This document shows positions 8,471 to 16,302 of a DNA stretch of 29,921 bases, in pieces. The position numbers and the translations under genes are program-made. Positions within the stretch are counted from its first letter, which is position 1, and each line of letters starts with the position of its first letter. The notes beneath the pieces are model-generated. The model made no database searches and was not told the DNA's origin. It saw nothing but the letters and a program-made list of their open reading frames with translations. Source of the DNA: a virus; the IMG/VR virus record IMGVR_UViG_3300007540_000063, positions 1 to 29,921 of that record, one strand, 5' to 3'.

Positions 8471-9469
8471 ATGGGATTACCAGTAACGGTCTATCGCTGG
8501 GATGATGTGGGTGCGCCACAGTTAACGACACCAAAACCATCTGAAATTATTAATATTTTACAAAAGTGCTTGGTTGATGGTTACGGTAGTAAAGCATCAC
8601 TCGGATGGACAAAAGAGTTTGAAGATGTTGCATCTCAAAAGGTGGCTTATCGAAACTCACCCACCGAGGGAAGTGGTGGGTATTTTCAAATGTGGAGTCA
8701 TGACGGTTCAAATAGCGCAAATACATTAATGCGTTTAACGTCGGCCGTGTCCATGAGTGGTTTAGATACGTTCTTTAATAAAAGCTACAACACAGGTATT
8801 CACGCCTATAACTCCAGTTTTAACCGTTGGGTTGTGATTGGTACAAGTAGAGCATTCTATTTAATCTTATCGACCAATGGGGTTATGGGTGGCAATAATG
8901 CACTATATGATAATGTGGCATACGTTGGTGACTTTGATCCGTTTATCCCGAATGATATAAACACGTTTATAACGATTGGTAATACCAGTGTAAATGGCGA
9001 CTTCACTGGTACATCAATGACATCTTGGTCGTCATGCTTTCATACAGCGTTTAGACTAACTTCACCATCATCTTCACCATCTAATAATTTACTAAAGCTT
9101 GCTGGTGCAGAGGGTAGCGCCACGATGGTCGATTATGGAATTTTGGTTATTAATAATGTTTTTTATACAAACCCAACCCAAGGTGTAAGCGGTGTTAATC
9201 TGGGGGTTTACTACCCTGTATTAATTGCTGCTAGTAATATATACCCAAGCGGTAATTATACTAGTCCTGACGGTGCTAGCTATAGGCAAAGTCAGAATTA
9301 CCCGCTTTATCGTGGCAAGTTGGCGGGTATGAATTGTTCAATGTCACCACGTTGCGAAAATTTACCGTGGCCTGTTATACAAACCGACTTTGGGGTTGAC
9401 CACTGGGTTATGCGCAGTACAGGTTCAGTACAAGGTGTTGTAGTTAATATGGTGACTTGGCATGAGTAA
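8471..9469 (+). CDS. Phage tail-region protein with conserved VYRWDD start
   Basis: 332 residues. The N-terminus (MGLPVTVYRWDDVGAPQ, then KPSEIINILQKCLVDGYGSK) looks like a phage structural family I believe recurs in marine and pseudomonad phages, but I cannot name a function. The rest is rich in Ser, Asn, Tyr and Gly, with predicted strands and loops and no catalytic motif. Its 3' end overlaps the next gene by 8 bp, so the two are translationally linked. I infer a receptor-binding or fibre-associated virion role from composition and position only. Confidence 0.55.
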   Translation: MGLPVTVYRWDDVGAPQLTTPKPSEIINILQKCLVDGYGSKASLGWTKEFEDVASQKVAYRNSPTEGSGGYFQMWSHDGSNSANTLMRLTSAVSMSGLDTFFNKSYNTGIHAYNSSFNRWVVIGTSRAFYLILSTNGVMGGNNALYDNVAYVGDFDPFIPNDINTFITIGNTSVNGDFTGTSMTSWSSCFHTAFRLTSPSSSPSNNLLKLAGAEGSATMVDYGILVINNVFYTNPTQGVSGVNLGVYYPVLIAASNIYPSGNYTSPDGASYRQSQNYPLYRGKLAGMNCSMSPRCENLPWPVIQTDFGVDHWVMRSTGSVQGVVVNMVTWHE

Positions 9470-9746
9470 TATTATGTTTCAGTATAGTAAAATCAGTTTG
9501 GCTCCGCTTTATAGAGCCAAATTAGACCTTGATTTAGACCCGCAGGCAGAACGATTTTCAATATTAGACAGAAACACGATGACAACGCTTTACACTGGTA
9601 AAGCTGACAGGTCGGTTATTCACTTAAATAATAACTTCACTAGTGGTGGTAATTTAATGGTGATGATTCTTGATGATAACAGAACTTTTAACGCTGCGGT
9701 GATTGATGGTGTTGACGGTCAAATTTTTGATGTTGCTAATACATGA
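9462..9746 (+). CDS. Small tail-region protein, unknown
   Basis: 94 residues, starting inside the 3' end of the preceding gene; its own stop overlaps the next start as ATGA. Nothing in it is diagnostic. It has short predicted strands (FSILDRNTMTTLYTGKA, NLMVMILDDNRTF) and no cysteines or membrane segment. The chain of overlaps suggests stoichiometric production with its neighbours in the tail tip. Confidence 0.6.
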   Translation: MSNIMFQYSKISLAPLYRAKLDLDLDPQAERFSILDRNTMTTLYTGKADRSVIHLNNNFTSGGNLMVMILDDNRTFNAAVIDGVDGQIFDVANT

Positions 9747-11515
9747 TTCAATTACGCTTCAACCAACAATGGCCTAATGCCACTTCGCCAATAACGATTC
9801 GTTTTGGTGGTGAGTTGGTACCAACCCCACCGATTAGCCAGCCTTCATTAGGTATTAATTTAGGTGTTACCTGGCAACCACCTATGCGTGTTGATCATCA
9901 ACTGCAATTAGTCAGTTATTGCGCATCAAGGCAGAGTGAAACCACCGCAGCGTGGTTTACTCATTCGGCTATTGATAGCGTGACTAATCTCAATTGGCAA
10001 TACAAACCACTAACGCAACAGGCTTATTCAGTTGAATACGCTGCAAACCCGTTATTAACCGTAACGAGCACAATGCAATGGTTTGTGGCTGACAGCGTTG
10101 AACAGCAGTATGAATTAATCTGGTTAGTACCAAATCAACAGCAAAACCAATGGCAGATGAACTGGCAAACAACGCCAACGTTACTTGCTATTGAATCGGC
10201 AATTGATTGGGCAGATGGTACCGCCTTTATTAATCACATTAGCGCCAGTTATTATTACGGCCACGTTCGAGTAGCTCAACCGGCTATTGCTTGGGGGCCG
10301 CATACGGCTAGTTGGATTTGTTCAACCCGATATCTTCCTCCAACCGGTAAAGTCACGATTCGCTTTAGTGAGCCTTGGGCCAGTTCAACCAGCCCTTTGC
10401 AATTGCGTTTTACGGCATCGCCCAACTATTGTTATTTTGATGATGGCGGCGGGCTAATCGATGCCAACCCAAGTTTACCGAGTGTTGATTTTGAAACCCC
10501 CATAGAACCACAACTGCGCAGGTATTATTTAATGCAGCCAACCATTACGTGTGTGCGTGTGTCTGATGACGTACCGATTGTGATCAGTAATATAAATATC
10601 AGCCGCAGCCGTGGCCAGTGGGCCAGTTCGGTGAGTATTGATTTTTCAAGCCGCATCGATGCCAGCCGCGCTGAAAACCAATTACTCAAAATCGGCATTA
10701 ACGGTTATGAGTTTTATTGCCTGGTTGAACAGTTAAGTGTCAGCAAGGTGTTTGGCAGCGAAACCCACAGCGGTTCGGGTCGCAGCCGCAGCGCTGAGTT
10801 GGCCAGCCCGTACTTACTGAATATCAGTTACACCAACGCAGTATCGCGCAGCTTTAACGGTTTACTCACCGACATGCTGCAATTTACCGATTGGACAATT
10901 CAGTTAAACGGTATTACTGATTTTAACGTACCTGCAGGCGCGTTCAGTGTCGGTAATAAATCACCGATTGAAGCCGTAAGCGAGGCCGTGGCTCAAGTGG
11001 GTTGTATGTTATTAAGTAATGACGATACCCGCACATTAACTGTGGTACCACGTTGGCCAACGGTACCGTGGCAAATGGCAGCCGCAACGCCAGATTTAAC
11101 CGTGCATGATGCAGTGATCACCCAATACAGCCAAACCAAATCACTCAACACCGAGTGCAACGTGGTGTGGCTTCGCGGTGAGCAGCAAGGTATTAGCGCC
11201 AAAGTGAAGCGTACTGGCAGTGCAGGTAACATTGCCACCGATGATATAAGCGCTCAGCTAATTGTTGATAATCAATCTGCCAGAATAGCCGGCACCAACG
11301 CACTGGCCGACACGGGCAACACGTTAAACATCACCATGAGCTTACCCATCATGGGCGACTTACCGCCAGTAACACCAGGTATGTTAATCGGTATTCGTGA
11401 GGGTGTTGAGGTGTTCAAAGGAATATGCGACAGCGCATCAATTTCAGCATCGATTAGCGATAACGGTGACATCGATATCAGCCAATCAATCACAGTGATC
11501 CGCCATGTAGCCTAA
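9743..11515 (+). CDS. Tail hub-like protein
   Basis: 590 residues. The N-terminal ~270 residues hold Trp-rich strands and a repeated IRFGG / IRFSEPWASSTSPLQLRF element, at residues ~18-24 and ~205-225. The C-terminal ~300 residues resemble tail-hub proteins of the gpD/gp44 type: a strand-rich start (VRVSDDVPIVISNINISR), a central DWTIQLNG / SPIEAVSEAVAQVGCMLLSN region, and a closing domain with PGMLIGIREGVEVFKG. Hub proteins join the tail tube to the tip. The assignment rests on fold-like pattern and gene order, not on a signature motif, so it is moderate. The start overlaps the previous stop as ATGA. Confidence 0.5.
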   Translation: MIQLRFNQQWPNATSPITIRFGGELVPTPPISQPSLGINLGVTWQPPMRVDHQLQLVSYCASRQSETTAAWFTHSAIDSVTNLNWQYKPLTQQAYSVEYAANPLLTVTSTMQWFVADSVEQQYELIWLVPNQQQNQWQMNWQTTPTLLAIESAIDWADGTAFINHISASYYYGHVRVAQPAIAWGPHTASWICSTRYLPPTGKVTIRFSEPWASSTSPLQLRFTASPNYCYFDDGGGLIDANPSLPSVDFETPIEPQLRRYYLMQPTITCVRVSDDVPIVISNINISRSRGQWASSVSIDFSSRIDASRAENQLLKIGINGYEFYCLVEQLSVSKVFGSETHSGSGRSRSAELASPYLLNISYTNAVSRSFNGLLTDMLQFTDWTIQLNGITDFNVPAGAFSVGNKSPIEAVSEAVAQVGCMLLSNDDTRTLTVVPRWPTVPWQMAAATPDLTVHDAVITQYSQTKSLNTECNVVWLRGEQQGISAKVKRTGSAGNIATDDISAQLIVDNQSARIAGTNALADTGNTLNITMSLPIMGDLPPVTPGMLIGIREGVEVFKGICDSASISASISDNGDIDISQSITVIRHVA

Positions 11516-11556
11516 ATGAATTGATAATCAGTGAATTGATAATCTAAGGACCGGCA

Positions 11557-11769
11557 ATGTTAAAGCAGTTACAACAATCATTAGCCCAACCACGGCTGAT
11601 TATGACCATCAACACCGTAAACACCGACGGAACCGTCACCGCCACCACTGCCAGTAACCACACCCAACGGGTTATTGGCAGCGGCAGTGTTGGCGATCAC
11701 ATCTATGTTCAAGACGGCAGGGTGCTAGGGACAGCACCCGATTTACCGTTTGTAGAGATAGAGGTTTAA
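11557..11769 (+). CDS. Small last gene of the late operon
   Basis: 70 residues, after a gap of 41 bp with AAGGA upstream. The centre (TINTVNTDGTVTATTASN, then RVIGSGSVGDHIYVQDGRVL) has the strand pattern of a small OB-like beta barrel, as in tail-tip or spike-associated proteins. It is the last rightward gene before the convergent integrase. The specific role is unknown. Confidence 0.6.
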   Translation: MLKQLQQSLAQPRLIMTINTVNTDGTVTATTASNHTQRVIGSGSVGDHIYVQDGRVLGTAPDLPFVEIEV

Positions 11770-11781
11770 AAGCAAGCCAGT

Positions 11782-12852
11782 TTATTTAATGGCATCCTTA
11801 TCATGCAATCGTTTCGGAAACAGCTCAGTGTAAACCTGCCACAGCGTATTAATATTACGGTGGCCAGTTACCTGGGCAACCTCGTCAATAGTGTAACCCT
11901 TTTCAAATAGCCGGCTAGCACCTTCACGCCGCAAATCATGATAGCGTAAATCCTCAATACCTAACGCATTACGTACCCGCTGAAACCCTGCAGCAACTGA
12001 CCTTTCATTAAACGGGAATACCCGCTCATCATTCCGTGGTTGTTTTTGTAAAATCTCCCACGCCCCACCCAGTAACGGCACTAGCATGTGATTACCCGAT
12101 TTTTTACGAGGGTCTTTACGGTCACGCACAATCACCGCTTTTTGTGCTTCATCCACATCGACCCATAAAATCCGGCACATCTCACCAACCCGCATACAAC
12201 TCAATATAGAGAAGTCGAGTAAATCAATATACGGAATATGCGCAGCTTGTTTATTGGCGCGTTCTGCTAACCCAACCTTTAACTTTTCAATTTCAACTGA
12301 AGTTGGCCTACGCGAACGCCGCGCAGATTTAGCGATGAGGTTTTGATTATAGAGCGCATCATAAGCATCAATCACCGGGCTTTGGGATACATCATAACTA
12401 AAATTAGACTTAGCGATTTTTAGCAACCAACGGATCACACTCACATCGATGTTGATTGTCGCAGGCCCTGTGCCAGATTCTTTTCTACTTTGACAATGTT
12501 CAATCACATCTTGAGACTTTAGTTTATCAATTCTGACTTTGGCTATTTCACAATCACCCAGTAAACGAATACAAAAACGCTTAGACCGACCAATAGTGCT
12601 ATCGATATTTGGGTCAGCCAATGTTTTATCGATTATCTCACCAAGAGTAGGGGTCACCGTTTCGTCTTGAGCAAACCCGTCTTTTTCAATTTCAACAATT
12701 CGTTCTTTGCCCCAAGTCTCAGCAGGTAACTTTTTGGTAAAAGTTCTTTGCTCCGTGTATAATACGATGCCTTTTTTCTTAACACGAATTAAGCAGCGAT
12801 ACTTACTTGTGCCGTCAGCTTTATCACGTTTTTGAATACTGTAAGACGCCAT
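11782..12852 (-). CDS. int: Tyrosine site-specific integrase (dusA-type attachment)
   Basis: 356 residues, close to the usual ~350-400 for phage integrases. The N-terminal ~60 residues (SIQKRDKADGTSKYRC, then TWGKERIVEIEKDG) look like an arm-binding domain, and residues ~70-160 like a core-binding SAM-like domain. The catalytic set is complete: R221 (SCMRVGEM), a Lys in RDRKDPRKK (~246-251), H305-x-x-R308 (YHDLRRE), H331 (TGHRN) and Y341 (QVYTEL). It runs against the tail genes. Immediately upstream of its start are GGTTCCC repeats and a core encoding the DusA N-terminus, so the site used is very probably the 5' end of dusA. Confidence 0.95.
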   Translation of the reverse strand: MASYSIQKRDKADGTSKYRCLIRVKKKGIVLYTEQRTFTKKLPAETWGKERIVEIEKDGFAQDETVTPTLGEIIDKTLADPNIDSTIGRSKRFCIRLLGDCEIAKVRIDKLKSQDVIEHCQSRKESGTGPATINIDVSVIRWLLKIAKSNFSYDVSQSPVIDAYDALYNQNLIAKSARRSRRPTSVEIEKLKVGLAERANKQAAHIPYIDLLDFSILSCMRVGEMCRILWVDVDEAQKAVIVRDRKDPRKKSGNHMLVPLLGGAWEILQKQPRNDERVFPFNERSVAAGFQRVRNALGIEDLRYHDLRREGASRLFEKGYTIDEVAQVTGHRNINTLWQVYTELFPKRLHDKDAIK

Positions 12853-12858
12853 TGTTGA

Positions 12859-13144
12859 GGTTCCCCGTTGCCATAGTCCAATCTATTATGGTTCCCTATA
12901 GGTTCCCCGCGCAACTAAAAACGATTAAAAACGTGTAAAAATACCCCAAAATGTGAGAATGATGAATTTGCCAAATATAGACTCAAAGCAAGATACACCA
13001 AGGGTTGAGCTGGATAGAACGTTTAGCATAGCGCCTATGCTGGATTGGTTTGATTTAAATGTAAGTTATTGATATTAATAATGCTGATGTATTTCAGGTT
13101 CCCTATAGGTTCACCGCTGTTTTTTCTTGTCGTTATGGTTCCCC
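12859..13144. other. attP: attP: GGTTCCC arm repeats flanking a dusA-derived core
   Basis: Direct copies of GGTTCCC(C) or close variants occur at 12859-12866, 12890-12900, 12901-12908, 13097-13107, 13108-13115 (GGTTCACC) and 13137-13144, all in the same orientation and in two clusters. The pair GGTTCCCTATAGGTTC occurs in both clusters. Between the clusters lies a stretch coding for a DusA-like sequence, with the crossover core probably inside 13022-13048. Two clusters of integrase arm sites around a core is the plan of an intact attP. Arm function is inferred from repeat layout and closeness to int. Confidence 0.75.
12962..13072 (+). other. Phage-borne dusA 5' end (29 DusA-like codons, then divergence)
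   Basis: From an ATG at 12962 one frame runs 29 codons to encode ...LDRTFSIAPMLDW, ending at 13048. FSxAPMLDW is the conserved first motif of tRNA-dihydrouridine synthase A, normally followed by TDRH. Here it continues FDLNVSY and stops at 13072. In known dusA-integrating elements the element replaces the 5' end of dusA on insertion. This fragment would supply a new start and first ~29 codons to the host gene. On its own it encodes no enzyme. Confidence 0.75.
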
Positions 13145-13260
13145 AAAAATCATTTTATACTAGAAATCATCATCTAAATAATTACGATATTGATTAGTGC
13201 ATTACGTATTGTTGATATAAAATTGTTTTATAGTCCATTACATTAACTCACAGGAAGTTC

Positions 13261-13797
13261 ATGAATTTTGAGCAAGTAAAAACAGCTACTATTAACTCAA
13301 TTCAATTGTTTTTAGATGAAAAAAATCTTGATTTGATGGTTGGTGAGTTAAACGATGATGATTATAAGATTTTATGTCGTGGCTATGGTGAGTTAGAGTG
13401 GCCATGGGCGATTAGTAGCATTGGTAATGATGATCATAGCGTGTCTTTTTGTTTCAAAATAACAGGTGGGCACATACCTGAAGGTATTGCGATGGGGCTA
13501 TATGATTTTGAAAGCGAAACGCTTTCTATTCATATGATTGAGTCTTTTGTGAGGGGAAAGGCTGATCACCCGCTAAGCGGTCGCATGATATACTTTACTT
13601 TAGTATCTGCAGCTTTGTTTATTGCAGCTTTTGATGGTAAGTTTTTGAATTTTGTTGACCCAGTGAACTCCGATTTAGAAAAACTTTATATATCATACGG
13701 TTTTTCAGGGCCTTACATCTCTGGGGCTGTGATGATTCAGTCCATTTCAATAGACGGTTTGCTCGAAAGTATTGCAGATTTTAGTGAAAGTGATTGA
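13261..13797 (+). CDS. GNAT-like accessory protein
   Basis: 178 residues, acidic, with CAGGAAG 6 nt before the ATG. The second half follows the GNAT acetyltransferase pattern. A strand-rich segment (PWAISSIGNDDHSVSFCFKI) leads to an SGR...SAALFIAAFDGK helix, then DPVNSDLEKLYISYGF, which resembles the last GNAT motif (N..a..fY...GF). A full acetyl-CoA loop of the R/Q-x-x-G-x-G/A type is not clear (only LSGRM), so catalysis is uncertain. It lies between attP and the early operon, a common site for accessory or defence genes, directly before a 57-residue protein. It could be a toxin, a modifying enzyme or something else. Confidence 0.6.
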   Translation: MNFEQVKTATINSIQLFLDEKNLDLMVGELNDDDYKILCRGYGELEWPWAISSIGNDDHSVSFCFKITGGHIPEGIAMGLYDFESETLSIHMIESFVRGKADHPLSGRMIYFTLVSAALFIAAFDGKFLNFVDPVNSDLEKLYISYGFSGPYISGAVMIQSISIDGLLESIADFSESD

Positions 13798-13821
13798 TAC
13801 TAGTTACTATGTGCGTATAAT
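13794..13821 (+). promoter_or_regulatory. Strong promoter overlapping the stop of the GNAT-like gene
   Basis: TTGATA (13794-13799), a 16-bp spacer and a perfect TATAAT (13816-13821). The -35 contains the TGA stop codon of the upstream gene. It would start a transcript near 13828 with a leader of about 127 nt ahead of the 57-residue gene. Confidence 0.65.
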
Positions 13822-13832
13822 ATGAACCCACT

Positions 13833-13878
13833 ATAAGTAACGTGACTTATTATTAAAACTATACAGATAAATAGTTTT
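13833..13878 (+). other. Two-hairpin structured leader
   Basis: ATAAGT (13833-13838), a 6-nt loop and ACTTAT (13845-13850) form one hairpin. AAAACTAT (13855-13862), an 8-nt loop and ATAGTTTT (13871-13878) form a perfect 8-bp second hairpin. Both fall in the untranslated leader of the 57-residue gene. They may control its translation or stability, or be a small RNA in their own right. Confidence 0.4.
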
Positions 13879-13954
13879 GAGTAGTAAATCACAAATTTTT
13901 TTATTTTTTTCAATGATACTTATTTTTACAAATGTCGTTGATAGGAGTATGGCT

Positions 13955-14128
13955 ATGAAAACAATGGAAGCCTCTGCTATGAAAGCAACATTATCTGTAG
14001 ATAAAGTCTATGGTCGTCTTGGATTAACCTTAAAAGGTCTATTAAAAGCCGCCCCTAAGCATTTAGATGATGCAAACAGATTTAGTGGCCCAGAAACACA
14101 TGGGCGCCGTAAAGCAAAAGCAGCTTAA
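13955..14128 (+). CDS. 57-residue basic protein paired with the GNAT-like gene
   Basis: The ATG at 13955 has TAGGAG with 7-nt spacing. Upstream in-frame starts lack this, and the ATG two codons before is too close to the ribosome site. The protein is basic, with a helical centre (VYGRLGLTLKGLLKAAPKHL) and a charged tail ending RRKAKAA. It has a strong promoter of its own and its own terminator. No family is recognised. A small labile partner of the upstream protein is possible. The Ala-Ala end could act as a ClpXP-type degron, as do several leftward early proteins here. Confidence 0.6.
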   Translation: MKTMEASAMKATLSVDKVYGRLGLTLKGLLKAAPKHLDDANRFSGPETHGRRKAKAA

Positions 14129-14152
14129 AAAAAGCTTCAAATCAATAAAAAC

Positions 14153-14174
14153 AAGGCACCCTAGGGTGCCTTTT
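14153..14174. terminator. Bidirectional terminator between the accessory pair and the leftward operon
   Basis: AAGGCACCC, TA, GGGTGCCTTTT on the plus strand, with TTGTTTTTATT following the stem on the minus strand. It ends both the 57-residue gene and the convergent early operon. Confidence 0.85.
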
Positions 14175-14198
14175 GTGTTTTATACTTTAAAATTTCGT

Positions 14199-14498
14199 TT
14201 ACATATTTTTTTGCATATTATCTAATAAAGATAATGCGAGGGTTGAGACTCTGCACTCCCTCAGTTCTTGCATATCGTATGCGCTCAACGCATTGTTAGC
14301 CGCTTTTTGTCTCAATGTGTGTGCGGCTTTTGATGTTGCTTCTTGGCGTGTTCGAGCCAGTCCTTTTTGTGATAAATATTTTTTTACCGAGTATTGGCTT
14401 ATCCCCAGTTTTGCAGCAACCTGATCACCACTCATGTGTTCATTTATGTAGTAGTCTTCAATTAGGTCGCTGAGTATTAATGCCATTGCTGCGCTCAT
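14199..14498 (-). CDS. Helix-turn-helix protein at the end of the leftward operon
   Basis: 99 residues. Residues ~18-45 (EHMSGDQVAAKLGISQYSVKKYLSQKGL) form a clear helix-turn-helix like those in homing or resolvase-type DNA-binding segments. The C-terminal half is helical. The start overlaps the preceding stop as TAATG. It is probably a DNA-binding regulator or a nuclease-associated adaptor; the target is unknown. Confidence 0.7.
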   Translation of the reverse strand: MSAAMALILSDLIEDYYINEHMSGDQVAAKLGISQYSVKKYLSQKGLARTRQEATSKAAHTLRQKAANNALSAYDMQELRECRVSTLALSLLDNMQKNM

Positions 14499-14623
14499 TA
14501 CTTGCCTTCCTTAGCCAGCTTTTCGGCTAGTGTTTTCATGTACTGTTGGCATGAACCGACCTGATCACGCGGCAGGGCGTACCATTGGCGCAGTGCTTGT
14601 TTGATTGCTTCTGACTGTTTCAT
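14498..14623 (-). CDS. 41-residue early protein
   Basis: A short frame, MKQSEAIKQALRQWYALP to ...LAKEGK, lies between the methyltransferase and HTH genes, with GGGG 6 nt upstream of the ATG and a TAATG overlap with the next gene. The tight coupling and good ribosome site make it a likely gene. It is predicted helical and charged. Its function is unknown. Confidence 0.6.
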   Translation of the reverse strand: MKQSEAIKQALRQWYALPRDQVGSCQQYMKTLAEKLAKEGK

Positions 14624-14632
14624 GTAAACCCC

Positions 14633-16063
14633 TTATGCTGCTTTTGCAATTTGTTTGGATTGACCTGGCAAGTTAGCCCTTACCAGTGCTTCTGATAGTT
14701 GCGGCGGTACGCTGTTGCCGACACGGGCGACTTGTTGTTTCTTGGTCGATTTACCGTTGTAATCACTAATGATGTAATCTGAATTAAAGCCCTGACATGC
14801 AAATAATTCATGTGGTTCAAGCATACGCAGGCCAATATCGACTATTTGATACGGTTCACCTTTGATGGTGACTAATCCAAAACGGTCATTGGTGGTGATG
14901 GTGTGCAGTGGTTCATCACATGCAACCCCGTCTTGCTCATTGCCGTAGTATTTAATGAAGAACGCTCGCACTTCGCCTAGGTGTAAACCGCCAGCGGTGA
15001 TGGTATGCGCGGGTTCGGTCATTTCAAAGCCGATGTTAGTGCCACGCATTTTGACCATGTGACTGGTGACTAATGCAAAGTGACCGCCTTTCACTTCTGC
15101 GCAGATAGTGCGTAACGGTTCATCTGCTGGCATGTTTCGTTGTGCGCTGGCATTTGCGCATTCAGTGATAAATGGTGTTATTACTGCTTGTGCCGGTGCA
15201 ATAAATGGGTTGGCACAATCTATAACGAATTTTTGAATACCTTTGGCGATTCGCTTCATGGTGTTTTCTGCCAATGGTCTTTTACGTCCAAATATTGATT
15301 TACATGGAATAGTCCAATCAATACATTCTGCAGCTGTTCGCCACGGCAATAGCTTACCCGCTTTTACTAATTCGCTGTTGGGTGCCCCGTGTGTTGGTTG
15401 TGGCCAAACTATTGGCTGGTTGTCGCAACGGGCTATCATAAAGAAGCGTTTGCGGATTGTTGGTGAGCCAAAATCACATGCACGCATTTCACGCCATTCG
15501 ACTTTATACCCAAGGCCTTTAATTAATTTTGCGGTATCGAGCAAGCCAAGCGTGTCAACGCATTCGGCAAGTGCTGGATGCTCTGCGTCTATTCCATTGC
15601 TGAGCATTTTCACAAATGCATCAAAGGTTTCGCCTTTACGGTCTGGGCAAGGTCGCATTGAATCGGTTACCTGGCACTCAATTACTGGTCCCCATGTTTT
15701 AAATTCTTCGACATTTTCGAGCATGATTATTTTTGGGCGGACTTTCATTGCCCAACGAATAGCTACCCAAGCAAGGCCGCGGATCTCTTTGTTTACTGGC
15801 TTGCTGCCTTTTGCTTTTGAAAAGTGCTTACAGTCGGGGCTAAACCATGCCAAATCAACTGGCTTACCTGCAGTGGCCTGTACTGGATCGATATCAAATA
15901 CCGATTCGCAATAATGACGTGTGTCGGGGTGATTTGCCTTGTGCATGGCAATGGCATCTTGGTCATGGTTGATAGCAATATCAACACTGCGACCGATTGC
16001 CCAGGCGATACCGGTACTCGCACCACCACCGCCTGCGAAGTTATCAATAATTAAACCATTCAT
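14633..16063 (-). CDS. DNA (cytosine-5) methyltransferase
   Basis: 476 residues. It carries the C5-methyltransferase motifs: motif I DNFAGGGGAS (7-16), motif IV FSPDCKHFSKAKG with the catalytic Cys at ~78 (the PDC variant common in phage enzymes rather than PPCQ), motif VI ENVEEF (116-121), motif VIII RKRFFMIARCD and motif X GNSVPPQLSEALV. The segment between VIII and X should be the target-recognition domain. It transfers a methyl group from S-adenosylmethionine to cytosine in DNA. No restriction partner is nearby, so it most likely protects phage DNA or alters regulation. The start overlaps the previous stop as ATGA. Confidence 0.93.
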   Translation of the reverse strand: MNGLIIDNFAGGGGASTGIAWAIGRSVDIAINHDQDAIAMHKANHPDTRHYCESVFDIDPVQATAGKPVDLAWFSPDCKHFSKAKGSKPVNKEIRGLAWVAIRWAMKVRPKIIMLENVEEFKTWGPVIECQVTDSMRPCPDRKGETFDAFVKMLSNGIDAEHPALAECVDTLGLLDTAKLIKGLGYKVEWREMRACDFGSPTIRKRFFMIARCDNQPIVWPQPTHGAPNSELVKAGKLLPWRTAAECIDWTIPCKSIFGRKRPLAENTMKRIAKGIQKFVIDCANPFIAPAQAVITPFITECANASAQRNMPADEPLRTICAEVKGGHFALVTSHMVKMRGTNIGFEMTEPAHTITAGGLHLGEVRAFFIKYYGNEQDGVACDEPLHTITTNDRFGLVTIKGEPYQIVDIGLRMLEPHELFACQGFNSDYIISDYNGKSTKKQQVARVGNSVPPQLSEALVRANLPGQSKQIAKAA

Positions 16064-16302
16064 GCTGCATACCCCTGTAAACGTAGTTTTGAATCGGCAG
16101 TGCAGGCGAATAACTCAGCATCTGCTTGGGTGAAATCGCTAACTTCAATAGCGTTGCACGTTTTACACATACCCCAACCGCTGTAATTGTTGGGCTTATA
16201 TGTCACTTCAACTTGCTTCTGGTCATGCATAAGCGTGAAGAACGGCGCCGATAAGGTCACTACACCTTGTTTGGTGCTGAATGTTTTTACGGGTTTGCTC
16301 AT
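16060..16302 (-). CDS. Small early protein with a CxxC pair
   Basis: 80 residues, joined by ATGA overlaps at both ends. A single MCKTC motif lies in the middle after NNYSGWG. The rest is strand-like (VVTLSAPFFTLMH, KQVEVTYKP) and the protein ends LQGYAA. It could bind a metal as a dimer. No family is recognised. Confidence 0.65.
   Translation of the reverse strand: MSKPVKTFSTKQGVVTLSAPFFTLMHDQKQVEVTYKPNNYSGWGMCKTCNAIEVSDFTQADAELFACTADSKLRLQGYAA

Noticed and set aside
11782-13144. Integrase and att region taken as the right end of the prophage with host DNA beyond
   Set aside because: The DNA to the right carries the phage immunity and replication genes, and arm repeats occur on both sides of the core. 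No host gene follows.
15243-15914. 223-codon rightward frame opposite the methyltransferase
   Set aside because: The leftward frame carries all C5 methyltransferase motifs. The rightward product has no motif or ribosome site.
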